Shown piece after piece: positions 42,561 through 53,349 of a stretch of DNA of 64,000 nt; position 1 is the first letter of the stretch; the number at the start of each line of letters is the position of its first letter. The notes under the pieces are model-generated. The model was not told the origin of the DNA and did no database searches. It saw only the letters and a program-made list of their open reading frames with translations. A program made the translations under genes and the position numbers. Source of the DNA: Prorocentrum cordatum (taxonomy: Eukaryota > Sar > Dinophyceae > Prorocentrales > Prorocentraceae); contig CAUYUJ010007402.1 of NCBI GenBank assembly GCA_963575745.1, forward strand, positions 243,051 to 307,050. Direction: 5' to 3'.

Positions 42561-43280
42561 CAGCTTGCACCTTCCTTGCCACGGTGGATGGGGGAACGCT
42601 GCAAGGTACCACGACAGAACCACCTGGCGAGGGACCTGCGGACCTGCCGTGGGAGAAACGCTGGGCAGTCGTGAACCACGTGCGCCGTTCACCGTGGAAA
42701 GAGGCGAGATGCGTAGCCAGGTGAGGGCTCAGACCTGCCAAAGGAAGGACCACTTGTACAGGAAGCCAGTCACCTCAGGCCCTCCCGTCGCGGCCAGCGG
42801 GTGATCGCATCCGGCCGCGGGGAAAGGTGTGTCCACCTCGGAGCGAGCACGTGTGCGTTGCCACGATGGGGGGAAGCCGAGTGGCGTGGTACGCCACCGC
42901 GGCGTGCGTGGAGGAGGGGGGAGGCGCAGCCGATAGCCGCAAATCTGGTGGATTGGGGGGGGGAGAGGGGCAAGGCCGATGGGCCAGGTGGCGGCAGAGG
43001 CCGCAGAGGACCCAACACAGGTTGCAAGTGTGTTGCACATGGGGGGGAAAGTGCCCGTCAGGTGGGGGGGGAACGACACCACCTGTCCGGGGTCACCGTA
43101 GGTAGTGGTGTGGTAGAGTGCGGAACGACTGGTGGGGCACCTGGGGTGGGCCTTTGGCCTGCAGTCCCAGTCATCCAAAGTGAGTGCCCAATCGGACAAA
43201 GACGGGCCATTGTCCGGTGAGAACAAGGCCAAAGGGAACCGTGGGAGTGGATTATTTCAGCCGGCCCCGCACAGACTATT
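42561..43280. other. Unassigned interval with G-runs
   Basis: Several runs of six to eight G. No gene, repeat copy or motif recognised. Confidence 0.45.
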
Positions 43281-43283
43281 TTT

Positions 43284-43344
43284 TGGTCCCACGCGGGCTT
43301 GAACCGGAGACCTTTCGGTTATCAGCCGAAAGCTCTAACCAACT
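43284..43344 (-). tRNA. 5'-truncated tRNA-Ile(GAU)-like sequence
   Basis: The minus strand reads from part of the D-arm (AGTTGGTTAGAGC) through an anticodon arm TTCGG-CTGATAA-CCGAA (anticodon GAT at 43321-43323, T33 present), variable loop, T-arm with GGTTCAAGCCC (a good B-box), and a 3' acceptor strand TGGGACC plus discriminator A at 43284. CCA is not encoded. The T-stem has one mismatch and one G-T pair. The 5' acceptor strand and half the D-stem are missing; GCTGGTGGGG-type repeat sequence replaces them. It is therefore a pseudogene or a tRNA-derived repeat fragment. A GAU anticodon is unusual for a nuclear eukaryotic tRNA-Ile, so an organellar or bacterial-type source is possible. Confidence 0.6.
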
Positions 43345-43423
43345 GCTGGTGGGGTTACGCGAAGCGTCTAGAATTTCAAAGAGAATCCAGACGTGGCGAC
43401 GAGGGCTCCCCAAAACGAGCAGC
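43345..43423 (+). repeat. GCTGGTGGGG junction motif joined to the tRNA, copy 2
   Basis: Positions 43345-43377 match 18171-18203, and 43374-43423 match 33141-33189. This locus joins the two motifs, suggesting one longer parent repeat. Confidence 0.7.
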
Positions 43424-44195
43424 GGTGTCGGTACCCTCTCTTCCTCCGACTATCTGAATGGAATCGGAGCGGGCGAGCCAGGATCGGTATCGGATCGGAT
43501 CAACCAGATCGACATGGCCTGGGGTGCGGGCTCCCACAAGCTTTCTCCTAGACCAAACGCCAGCGCTCAATTCGCACTGTGCTGCTAGCCGGCCCCCCGT
43601 GGGTTCTCTGAGGCAGATTGCTGCGGAGGTGCGTAAGCGCAGCTGCAATCCCGCCCGTGCCGCCAGTGCAAAACTGTGTACGCAAGTGGATTGCCAGAAA
43701 GTGAATTCGTAAAGATCGGCGGTGGACAAACATCCCTTTCGTAAACCTCCCTTTCGTGAAAACGGCCTGGGACCGAAACCGACGGACCGGGACCCGCAAA
43801 AATGACGGCCGCGACGCCCTCTCGCGAACCGAAAAAACGGCCAATTCGCTAATCGACGCGTCAGGGTAGGAGGTTTGTCCACCCCGAAAAGACCTTCACA
43901 CGATGTGGGCATCCGGATTCTGCGGGATGGACCTGGTCTGGGTAGGGCCCTGGTCGGTGTCCCCTAGCGTGCCCTGGGAAAGTCTGGGAGCCGACTGGCA
44001 TGGGAAATGCCTATACGACCACCCATCGGGTGATAAGGAGGTTTGGGGGGGAAGGACAGCCCACTGCCAACACCTGCGATGACTGTGATGGCGATGAGAT
44101 GGCGGCATTCCATGGTGACGGTCATGGTGTCAATGAGTCATAGTGAATTGAAGGCAACACAGCCGCGATGGAGCTCACACCACGTAAATGCGACC
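43424..44195. other. Unassigned interval
   Basis: No recognisable gene. The 178-codon minus frame (43376-43912) lacks a known motif. Confidence 0.4.
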
Positions 44196-44830
44196 TCGCA
44201 TTCAACTCCTATCGATCTCCTTATCGATCTCAGTATCGATCTCACAATCGATCTCACCATCGATCGGACGATCGGTCTCACAATAGATGGTCGACCCCTC
44301 AACAGATCTCACTATAGATCTAGCGAGTGTTGTTCAATACGATCGGGACACCAGCGAGGCAATACCAGGACATCATTGGAACCATATCGATCTCACGATC
44401 GGTATCACAACAGATCTCACTATCGATTTCACTGTCGATCTCACACCTGATCTTACGATCGATCTCACCACCAATTCAACAATCGATATCACCATCTATC
44501 TCCCTATCGCTCTCGGTTCTCGGTATCGATCGCACTACCGATCTCACTATCGAACTGACTATCGATCTCAACATCGATCTCGCGATCGATACCACAAAAG
44601 ATTTCACGAGACACCATCCGAACACCACGATGGGGCACCCCCAGCCACGGCGGGCAACCCCAGCCAAAGATCTGTTGTGATCGATCTCGCTATCGATCTC
44701 ACCATCGATCTCACTATCGATCTCTCGATGTCGCGATCGATCGCATGATCAAGATCGATCGCGCAACCGATTTCACTATCGATCTCACTGTCCATATCAC
44801 AACTGATCTCACGAGCTACCAAAGACACCA
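44196..44830 (+). repeat. 12-bp ATCGATCTCACT satellite
   Basis: ATCGATCTCAC(T/G/C) repeated with drift, interrupted at 44325-44385 and 44600-44675. GATC and ATCGAT sites are extremely dense. Translated it gives TIDLTIDL or RSISLSIS repeats, which are artefactual. Confidence 0.93.
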
Positions 44831-45117
44831 CGGCGGGACAACTGGAGCCACTGTCGGGACACCCCGCGACACCGACGAGACATCGACCGACGCGCCACCC
44901 CTGGCCACCGCACGCCGGGAGGGGAAGGGGCGGACAACCGGTTTCACAGCCCTATAGCCACGGCGGCATCCTTCCTCTCGCTCGAGCCGAACACAAAACC
45001 GAAACCGATTTTCCGGTGCGGGGGCTTTCCGCCCCACTGCGATCTCACCCCTCAACATCCGATCCTGCTTCACGAGGGTACTGACAGCAGCTACATAGCA
45101 TCATGTTATATGATGTA
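44831..45117. other. Unassigned spacer
   Basis: No motif seen. Confidence 0.4.
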
Positions 45118-45367
45118 CATCCCCAGGCCGAAAGTTTTTCCTCTTGGCGCTGGACCTCACGGTCCCACGCGGTGCACGGGCCCTCTGGGAAATCACAGCG
45201 GCGAACCGTATGAGGGTCGCACGGATCCGATGTCCAACCTTATCGTAATCGTGAAATCGCGGCGGATCCCATCTCCGTGCGCGCGGATCCCAATTCTGAT
45301 TTTCGGGATCCGCGTCGGACCCTGTTTTTCACCGCGGATCCCATGTCTACCCCGTTTTGAATTTGTA
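45118..45367 (+). repeat. Module X, copy 1
   Basis: CCATCCCCAGGCCGAAAG-type start, CTCTTGGCGCTGGACCTCAC, GGCGAACCGTATGAGGGTCG, then GGATCCCAT words repeated about every 25-50 bp. Matches 46773-47024 along its whole length. Confidence 0.92.
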
Positions 45368-46004
45368 GTATCCGCCGATCTGGCGTGTGAGTTTGAAAAA
45401 GCCTCAGCTACAGCCTACAGCCTACAGCCTGAGCTTCAGCTCTGCTGGGGGGGGGGGCCGGGGTGGCTCTGCCGGGGAATGGGGGGAGGGGGGGGGGAAC
45501 GAGTTGCGCTCCGCTTTCCGAGGGGGGCTCCTAGGGCTTGTCGCGGCTACCCGTGTGTCTCTGGGGAGGGCATTTTTTGACACCCCTCACGAGGATCGTG
45601 GCCTCCGAGAGTGTCCCGAACTCGAGTACCCCCCTCCCGCCCCAAGAAGTCTCAAGAGGCCCCCAAGAGGCCCCAAGAAGCTCCCCAGAGGCTCCCAAAA
45701 AGCTCCAAGACGCCCCAACGAAGCCCCCAAGAGGCCCCAAAATGGCCCCAAGAAGCCCCGCAACTGCCCAAGAGGCCCGGAAACTGCCTCCCAGAGGCCC
45801 CGAAGAGGCCAACCACGAGATCCCAACCAACATCCATGAGGCCTCTGACCCACCACCCAGGCAAGGTGGCGGGATAGGCCGAAGGCCACATGATAAATGC
45901 GGAGTGAGAAGGCGAGGGAGGGAAAAAGAGAGGAAGGGCGAGGGCGAACAAGGATCGCATCAGTCGGAGCGCCCCCGGATCGGCGGCACTGGCCAGAGTA
46001 CAAT
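45368..46004 (+). repeat. Sequence splitting X1 from Y1, containing a CCAAGAGG block
   Basis: About 640 bp absent from the intact X2-Y2 arrangement. It contains CTACAGC repeats, G-runs, a CCAAGAGG minisatellite (about 45640-45835) and the CCTCTGACC edge (GAGGCCTCTGACCCACCACC, about 45838-45895). Confidence 0.7.
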
Positions 46005-46112
46005 TAAATTCGTTCCCGGAAGCGACAAGAATGGGCTCCGTCGACCGCAGGCCCCCCCCGTGTTCAGATTCTACGGGGGACGGGGGTGGTCCTCTTCGAC
46101 GTCAAGCGGAAA
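46005..46112 (+). repeat. Module Y, copy 1
   Basis: ATTCGTTCCCGGAAGCGACA, AGAATGGG, CCGTCGACCGCAGGCCCCCC, TTCAGATTCTACGGGGGACG. Matches 47033-47135 with few differences, then diverges. Confidence 0.92.
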
Positions 46113-46772
46113 ATGTTTCGTCCTGCGTGAGTGCGCCGGCACCCTGCCTCTCTCGGCCCAACGGGCCCCCTGAAGTTCCCGCCGCGCGGTGGCACGCTGC
46201 GCGGCGTGCGGCGCCACGTCTGGCCGAGCACGGACGGAGGGCCTCATGTTTTCAAAACGGCGGCGGCCGCCGAAACGCATGGTTTTCGTCTTCCCCCATA
46301 TTTTCCCATATTTTCTGGGAAATCGCCGATGTATTGTGTCTGTGTGTTTTTTTCCCTCCTGAATGGTGGAATGAGGGCGGCATCTCTTCAAAACCGTGGG
46401 CCCCGTCCAACCACTGCGGACCTGGGCGCGCCAGCGTCTCTTTCAAAAGGCCGCTTCCTCTCAAAGCGCGGCGGAAAGGAGGCGCCCCATTTCGCCCCGC
46501 GTCGATCTCGTCCTCCTCCAGCCCCCGCGGGGGACGAGAAAGGAAGGCCTGCGACGGCGAGAACCCCGAAAAGAAACGCGCGACGAGGGCGCGTGCATCC
46601 TGGCCGCCTGGATGCCGCGTGGCCCGAGGCTGATGCAACGTCGGAAGCGCCGAGCGCATGCGAGGAAATCTCGAACGGCAGTCCTCAAGAGCATTCGAGG
46701 AAGTCTCGAACGGAAGCCGCAGCCAAGAGATGTGCCGCATGCGGCAAAGGACAGGTCGGATGCCAAAAACGC
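46113..46772. other. Unassigned interval between the direct repeats
   Basis: Long overlapping ORFs, none recognisable. Confidence 0.4.
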
Positions 46773-47135
46773 CCATCCCCAGGCCGAAAGCTTTTTCCTC
46801 TTGGCGCTGGACCTCACGGTCCCACGCGGTGCACGGGCCCTCTGGGAAATCACAGCGGCGAACCGTATGAGGGTCGCACGGATCCGATGTCCAACCTTAC
46901 CGTAATCGTGAAATCGCGGCGGATCCCATTTCCGTGCGCGCAAATCCCATTTCTGATTTTCGGGATCCGAGTCGGACCCTATCTTTTACCGCGGATCCCA
47001 TTTCTGCCCCGTTTTGAATCTATCATCTGAAATTCGTTCCCGGAAGCGACAAGAATGGGATCCGTCGACCGCAGGCCCCCCCCCGTGTTCAGATTCTACG
47101 GGGGACGGGGGTGGTCCTCTTCGACGTTTAGAGGA
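46773..47135 (+). repeat. Modules X and Y, contiguous copy 2
   Basis: X2 (46773-47024) and Y2 (47033-47135) lie next to each other, joined by CTATCATCTGAA. This is the probable uninterrupted arrangement. Confidence 0.9.
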
Positions 47136-48870
47136 AAATCTTTCGACGTGGGCGTGCTCAGGTTGCACAACAGCGGGATGGGCGAGCCCTCGGCCTGCAT
47201 AGTATTGATGCTCGCGGCGTTGGTGATCGCTCAGCGCGCGAGGGACCAGGTCGGGTTGACCAACGGCACGGGGGGGGGGGGGGCAGGACGGCCGCGGCGA
47301 GGGGACACCTGCAGCAACACACCCACACACATGCACACACAATCACACACATACATACACATGTTTTCCGCGTCGAGGGCATGGCACACCTCCAGCCGTC
47401 CGAAGATCATCGCTGGTGCGTGCGCGCCGGCAAAGAAAGAAGGTGAGTCCGCACGGCCAAAGCGAGCTGAAACCTGGCGAAATCAAGAAGGCACTCAAGC
47501 GATGCAGCAGCCAAAACTACGACGACAATGGGCCAGCAAGACAAAGGCAGGGGGGGGACCCGAGCGAGGAGGGGAGCGAAGAACGAGGAGCGACAACAAA
47601 CAGCCGAAGAAGACAGACGGACGGACGCGAAGGACAACGGGCCGACCGAAAGAGGGGGAGCCGAGGGGAAGAAAAGAGGCACCACAAGCCATGAGGGCAA
47701 GGAAAGGCACGAAACAACGGGCCGACCGACGGAAGAGGGGGAGCCGAGGGGAAGAGAAGAGGCACCACACGCAAGAAGGGCAGGAAGAGGCACGAAGAGG
47801 GCAGGCGGAGTTAGCCGGGGACGGAGGCGGAGAGAGGGAAACGGAGGCACACACACACACACACTTTTTCCTCGTCGGCAGCGAGGCGGGGCAACCCGCA
47901 CCAGCGAAGGAGCGAAGCAGGGGCACTGCTGAGCGAACTGCCCGGCGTGCAGGGAGGCACGCACAGGCAGGCAGGGAGGGAGGGGCACCACCGAGCGACC
48001 AGAGACGCGCCGGGCGGGCAGCACTGTCAAACAGCGACGGGCAGATGGAGGCTGAGCCTCCGGAGGGGAAGGGGGGGCGGGGGGCAGCGGGGGGAGACGG
48101 GGGCGGCACGAACATCAGGAGAAGGACGAGGACGGCGGGAAGGGACGAGAGCCAGAGTTGTTCTACGCCGCCCTGGCCGGCGGCGCATGTGGAAATTGGC
48201 ACAATGCAAGCGGACTGCCACCCGCCCAATGGCGTCGCAGCAGGCGGATTGCCCCCGCCAGGGCGCGTCGACGACACAGCAGCAAAACGGCGACAGGCAG
48301 GCCACCTAAAACCTCACCTGCGCACACTGCCCTCATCCCTGCGCGGCGCCAGGGAGCTCGCACCCTGCGCACCGTGCCCCCCGACCGTTCTCGAGCTGCG
48401 TCCTCAGGCTGCGGCACGCCCCCCGTGGCTGTGCCGCCCAAGTCGACCTCCGCAGGGGCACCACTCCTGCGCGAGAGAGCCCGCCCCCACGCACGCCAAA
48501 GTGGGGGGCCCTGGCCGTGGGGAGCACGGGCGGGGGTCCCCAATGAGCCGCCTGTCGCGGCCGCGGGGAGAAAGGGTGGGCAAGCCAACCGTGCGGCGAA
48601 AAAGGGGGATGCCCCAGGAGGAGAGGGAGGAGCCCAGAGGCAGAGGGATACAAAGAGACAGAAAAAAAGACAGCCACCAGCAGGTCGCCCAAGACCTCAC
48701 CAACGCACGGCCCACACCCCTGCGCCGCGCCACACAGCTCGCACCTTCACGAGCCGCGCCCCCTGAAAACTTTCGAGCTGAGCCCGCAACAAAACGAGCG
48801 ACAACACGAGGGGAGACCCCAAGACGGACGACGGCGGCGAAGGCGACGACACGACGGAGAGGACGGCTCC
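47136..48870. other. GA-rich low-complexity interval
   Basis: Includes CA-rich 47319-47360, a repeated GGGCCGACCGA(A)AGAGGGGGAG word (about 47639 and 47717) and a small (AC)n at 47846-47865. A 658-codon plus frame (47055-49031) spans it but is repeat-biased and ends in Leu/Val homopolymer from a CTC/CTCGTC tract. Confidence 0.5.
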
Positions 48871-48893
48871 TCCCCCTCCTCCTCCTCCTCCTC

Positions 48894-48953
<60 letters not shown>

Positions 48954-49015
48954 CTCTTCCTCCTCCTCCTCCTCCTCCTCCTCCTCCTCCTCCTCCTCCT
49001 CCCTCTCCCTCCTCC
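48871..49015. repeat. (CTC)n/(CTCGTC)n tract
   Basis: Regular CTCGTC hexamers at about 48899-48950 flanked by CTC triplets. Confidence 0.95.
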
Positions 49016-49043
49016 CAGGGATGGGGTCTAGCGCATTGACCGT

Positions 49044-49190
<147 letters not shown>

Positions 49191-50030
49191 ACCCCGTAGG
49201 AGGTGCCCGAAAGGCAGCGGGAGCAGGCGAGGAGGATCGCCCCGAAAGCGATATTCGGCTCGAGTGCGATACACGGCCCACAATTGTCACCGCAATTGAC
49301 CGACCCCAGAGATCCGAGGCTCCGAGCAAAAATTGGAGCGGCGAACACCTCCCCGGCCAGGCCAGGAGGGCGTATAACCGATTCCCTCAACCCCAGGGTG
49401 GACACACATGCCGCAGGATCGGTGAGGCGGTCCGCTGGCATCCCCCGACTTCGTGCGCCAGCGCGCCGAAGCGTGGAGGGACCCCGAAGCAGGCCTCCGT
49501 CGACGTCGGAACCGCCTCCTCCACCGCCGGTTCGGCCTCGGACCGAGCCCGCCTTCTGCCCCCTCGCCCCCGGGAAATTGCGCACGAGCTCTCGGCGCCG
49601 CTCTGCCCCCCCCCCCGGTGCAGGGGGGCCCGCCTGCAGCGTAGCCGTCACGCCCATGGCGGAGACGGCCGCTGGGAAGATGTAGGTCTGCTGCAGGGAA
49701 ACCTGAGCATTACGTAATTGTGGAAAGCAAGCCACCCTCACATGAACACCCCGGCAAGGAAGCCGCTAGTAAACGCACCCAAGGAAGAAAACGAACAGGG
49801 CAAGGCTGTTTAGTAGTAAACGCACAGGGCCGTTTCGTAAACGCCAATGATGCGCGTCGGGCTAGGTTTTCCTCCCTTCAATGTCCGCCACTGCGCCCTT
49901 GGCACGAAGTGGAGTGCCCCAAGGCTCACAACTGAGCTGCTGAATTCTAAATTCTGAAAGGCTGGACACCCGGTTTCCCGGGCGGTCTGGGAATTCCCAA
50001 CCCGGGGGGTGTCGCGTGCGTCTTCTAGAA
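49191..50030. other. Unassigned interval
   Basis: No motif, repeat or gene recognised. Confidence 0.4.
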
Positions 50031-50210
50031 ACCATGAGGGTCCCAAGATGGGCCCCGAGAGACCGAGGAGGCCGCGAAGTCGGCCCAAGAGAGCCTCGAA
50101 TCGCCTCAAGATCGCCCCATAATCCTCAGGATGGATTGAAGACGCCAAAGGGGCCACCAAGAAGCTCCAAGGAGGCCCCAAGGGCACCCCACAGAGGGCC
50201 CTAAGAGGCC
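50031..50210 (+). repeat. CCAAGAGG minisatellite, short block
   Basis: GGGTCCCAAGATGGGCCCCG-, CCAAGAGAGCCTCGAATCGC- and CCAAGAAGCTCCAAGGAGGC-type words. Confidence 0.75.
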
Positions 50211-51234
50211 TGAATCATTAATTTTCCGTCGGTGATTGAAGGACTTCAACCTTCTCGCCATTTTCAAGTGTTCACGCTCCAAGAAAGCCAAAGAACCCCC
50301 TGGCCGACTTACAGTCGCCGTGCTCAAAAGGAACACTCGGTCAGGACCGAAGTGGCCTTTCTGGCCGCTGCGAGCCTCGGCAACGAGGTAGGTTCCCCGA
50401 CATAGATCGCGGGAACGGCCCGAAAACCATAGCCTTTCCTGAACCCAAAGTGGGCCTTGCTTCAGCGCCTTAGCCGCACGCAGCCCCCATGGTGGAGCCA
50501 TCTGCTGTTCCCTTCGGGCGTCGAGGGGCAGATGGCCTATGCCCATCTGAACGGGTGAGCTGGTGGGGCTGAGATACCATGGCCCATTGGGGATGAAGAT
50601 AAGGTAGACGATGGTGAGAACCTCACGCCAAAACATCCGGCGCTCCGATGTTCCGATGCGTGGACGCCCGGAGGTGTGGACAACTTCCCGAGGACCGGTC
50701 TTCATCCTGACTCGCTCTGGAGGGTCCCGGGGCGCGTTGAGGGCCCCGGGAGGCCAAGAGTAACTGGCCAAGGAACGGCAGCTCCCACTGTCTCGGGGCC
50801 TCGGATCTCTGGACGCAGGCGTTCCGCGGGGCGGGCAGGAGGGGCCAGGCGCGATGTCCGATGCAGGGGCCGAGTGCGGCGGGGGGACTGGGACGGCCTG
50901 CCGGGAGTCCGCGCCTGGAGCGCGAGGCCGCCGGCGGGGCCGGGGATCGGACAGCCGAGTCGAGGACAGGAGTCGGCTCGAAAGCCAGGGACAGGAACAG
51001 AGTCATTAGAAAGAGGGGGCCGACCGGTCGTGCACCATCCTTGGGTGAGGGGGGGGGAGTGGGATTCCTTGGCCCGAATTATGCTCGTTTGTCGTTGGAT
51101 GTAGATTATGAAACAATTGCTATAGTTGGACACCCCCGGGCGCCCTGGCGCTCTCGCCTCGGCGCGGGCTACGTTTTCATTGAACATGAGGCTCACGCTC
51201 GAGCGGTTTGGGGGGGCGCTCAAACGGCCCTCCC

Positions 51235-51236
<2 letters not shown>
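50211..51236. other. Unassigned interval; one non-repetitive minus frame
   Basis: A minus-strand frame (50771-50106, 221 codons) has more balanced composition than most here over about 50700-50250 (for example WREVLTIVYLIFIPNGPWYL). I recognise no family, and its C-terminus runs into the CCAAGAGG block. Could be a decayed coding fragment; not called as a gene. Confidence 0.3.
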
Positions 51237-51277
<41 letters not shown>

Positions 51278-51288
51278 GCAACAACAGC

Positions 51289-51338
<50 letters not shown>
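51237..51338. repeat. (CAA)n microsatellite, copy 1
   Basis: About 33 CAA triplets with two CAG interruptions. It precedes repeat unit 1; a shorter tract (about 15 triplets, 52098-52145) precedes unit 2. Confidence 0.97.
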
Positions 51339-51339
<1 letters not shown>

Positions 51340-52098
51340 TACTAGCACGTGGGGACACTCCGTTCTCACCAGTGCCAGGGTTTTCATAGGAGGCGGGCAA
51401 TACCCCCACTTTGTGGGGGGGCCGGTTCAAGCTCTACCAAATTTCCAAACGACTCTTCGCCACCACCCACACCCAGCTTCCCGCCCTATGACGTTCGGAC
51501 ACTTCACTTCGTGGCATGCGGACGACCGTGGCTACTATTCAGGGCCCCGCGGCCGACGACGACGGCGTGCGCGCGCGAAGAAAAAACGAATGTGTCCCGC
51601 ATGGTATTATTTGACAGGGATGATGGCCCTGGCAGGTGCGCAACCGTTGTTGCAGAAGTTCGAAAAAGTTGCTCGCAAAAGCCCGTTTGACAGAAATGTT
51701 TAAAAAGTGTTGGGTTTCCTACGAATCCGCAAGAGCGCGCGGGATGAAATTTTGACATTTTTTTGTTGAAAAACCATTGGTTTTTTGATGTTTTTATGTT
51801 AAAATCGCTACGAAAACTAAGGTTTTGGAAGGATTTCGTCTTGCGCGCGCGAATGTCCACTTTACCTTATTTTTTGCAAGGGATTCTTGAAGTTTGGTTA
51901 TGTTAGAACAAGAAATGTCCACTTTAGCTTATTTTTTGCAAGGGAAAACGGATCAACAAAACAACCGGATCTGGTACACATCGTTTTGCCTGAGACTTCC
52001 TCACGAAAATGATGAAAATGAGGCTGCGGCCTAGGCGCGGCGGGGGGCCGCGCACCAGGGGTCCCAACAATAATTATTCTTTAGAATAAATAATGTTC

Positions 52099-52146
<48 letters not shown>

Positions 52147-52917
52147 TACTAGCACGTGGGGACACTCCGTTCTCACCAGTGCCAGGGTTTTCATAGGAGG
52201 CGGGCAATACCCCCACTTTGTGGGGGGGCCGGTTCAAGCTCTACCAAATTTCCAAACGACTCTTCGCCACCACCCACACCCAGCTTCCCGCCCTATGACG
52301 TTCGGACACTTCACTTCGTGGCATGCGGACGACCGTGGCTACTATTCAGGGCCCCGCGGCCGACGACGACGGCGTGCGCGCGCGAAGAAAAAACGAATGT
52401 GTCCAATATGGTATTATTTGACAGGGATGATGGCCCTGACATGCGCGCAACCGTGGTTGCAGAAGTTCGAAGCACGTGAAAAAGTTGCTCGCAAGAGCCC
52501 GTTTGACAGAAATGTTGAAAAAATATTGGGTTTCCTCAGAAATCCGCAAGAGCGCGCAAGATGAATTTTTGAAACTTTTTTTTGAAAAACCATTGGGTTT
52601 TTCATGTTTTTATGTTAAAATCGCTACGAAAACTAAGGTTTTGGAAGGATTTCATCTTGCGCGCGCGAGTGTGCACTTCGTGTCATTTTTTTCAAAGGAT
52701 TCTTGAAGTTTGGTTATGTTAGAACAAGAAATTTCATTTTATAGTGTTTTTTGCAAGGGAAAGCGGGCGTCAACAAAACAACCGGATCTGGATGACATCG
52801 TTTTACCTGAGACTTCCTCACGAAAATGATGAAAATGTGGCTGCGGCCTAGGCGCGGGGGGGGGGGGGCGTGCACCAGGGGGCCCAACAATAATTATTCT
52901 TTAGAATTAATAGTGTT
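51339..52917 (+). repeat. ~0.8-kb tandem duplication with (CAA)n heads
   Basis: Unit 1 is about 51339-52097 and unit 2 about 52146-52917 (offset 807 bp at the left, 800 bp at the right). They share ATTACTAGCACGTGGGGACA through TTCTTTAGAAT(A/T)AATA, after which (CAA)n-like sequence resumes (CAACATCAACAACAACG at 52920). Both contain a module related to the 1.4-kb satellite (CCGCAAGAGCGCGC, GAAAAACCATTGG, CGAAAACTAAGGTTTTGGAA), in forward orientation. Confidence 0.93.
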
Positions 52918-52929
52918 CAACAACATCAA

Positions 52930-53065
52930 CAACAACGCTCCCGCTCGAGACGTCCTCCTTTTTTACTCAGGGCTGGTGCTCCTGCTCGCCGCTGAAAGCC
53001 GCCGTCCCAACAAAACCAGCGCTACCACTCGAGACTTCCTCACGTTCTACCTTGGACTAGCGCGC
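52930..53065 (+). repeat. 84-bp repeat family, two outlying units
   Basis: AACGCTCCCGCTCGAGACGT- and CACTCGAGACTTCCTCACGT-type starts about 83-86 bp apart; same family as 55310-55800. Confidence 0.8.
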
Positions 53066-53135
53066 TACACCGGACTCACTTCTATAGCGCTCACTTCTAT
53101 AGTGCTCACTTTGAAATTGTGGTCCGGAAGGGGCC

Positions 53136-53310
53136 GCACATGCAGGCACATGCCGCACAGTCGCATGCACATGCCCATGCAAATATACAAAAGCCTCCAC
53201 AGCATTGCCGCACATGCGCGCACATGCCACACCGTCCGACGCACAGTCGAATGCAGGGTCAAGCAAAACTCTGAAAGCATAGACGCACATGCCCGCACAT
53301 GCCGCAGAGA
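53136..53310. repeat. CACATGC minisatellite, copy 1
   Basis: GCACATGC(G/C)CGCACATGCC words in an alternating purine-pyrimidine pattern. A larger relative, largely in the opposite sense, is at 54880-55245. Confidence 0.85.
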
Positions 53311-53349
53311 TGTCGCAGGCGATAGTGGCCTGACCACCTGAGCTCGGGG

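Noticed and set aside
47055-49031. 658-codon plus-strand ORF
   Set aside because: Composition is Arg/Gly/Glu then Leu/Val homopolymer from CTC/CTCGTC triplets. It crosses module Y and GA-rich repeats and contains no domain.
51126-51389. Poly-Gln protein from (CAA)n
   Set aside because: The tract is non-coding microsatellite at a duplication junction. The same triplets give poly-Thr or poly-Asn in other frames, with no flanking domain.
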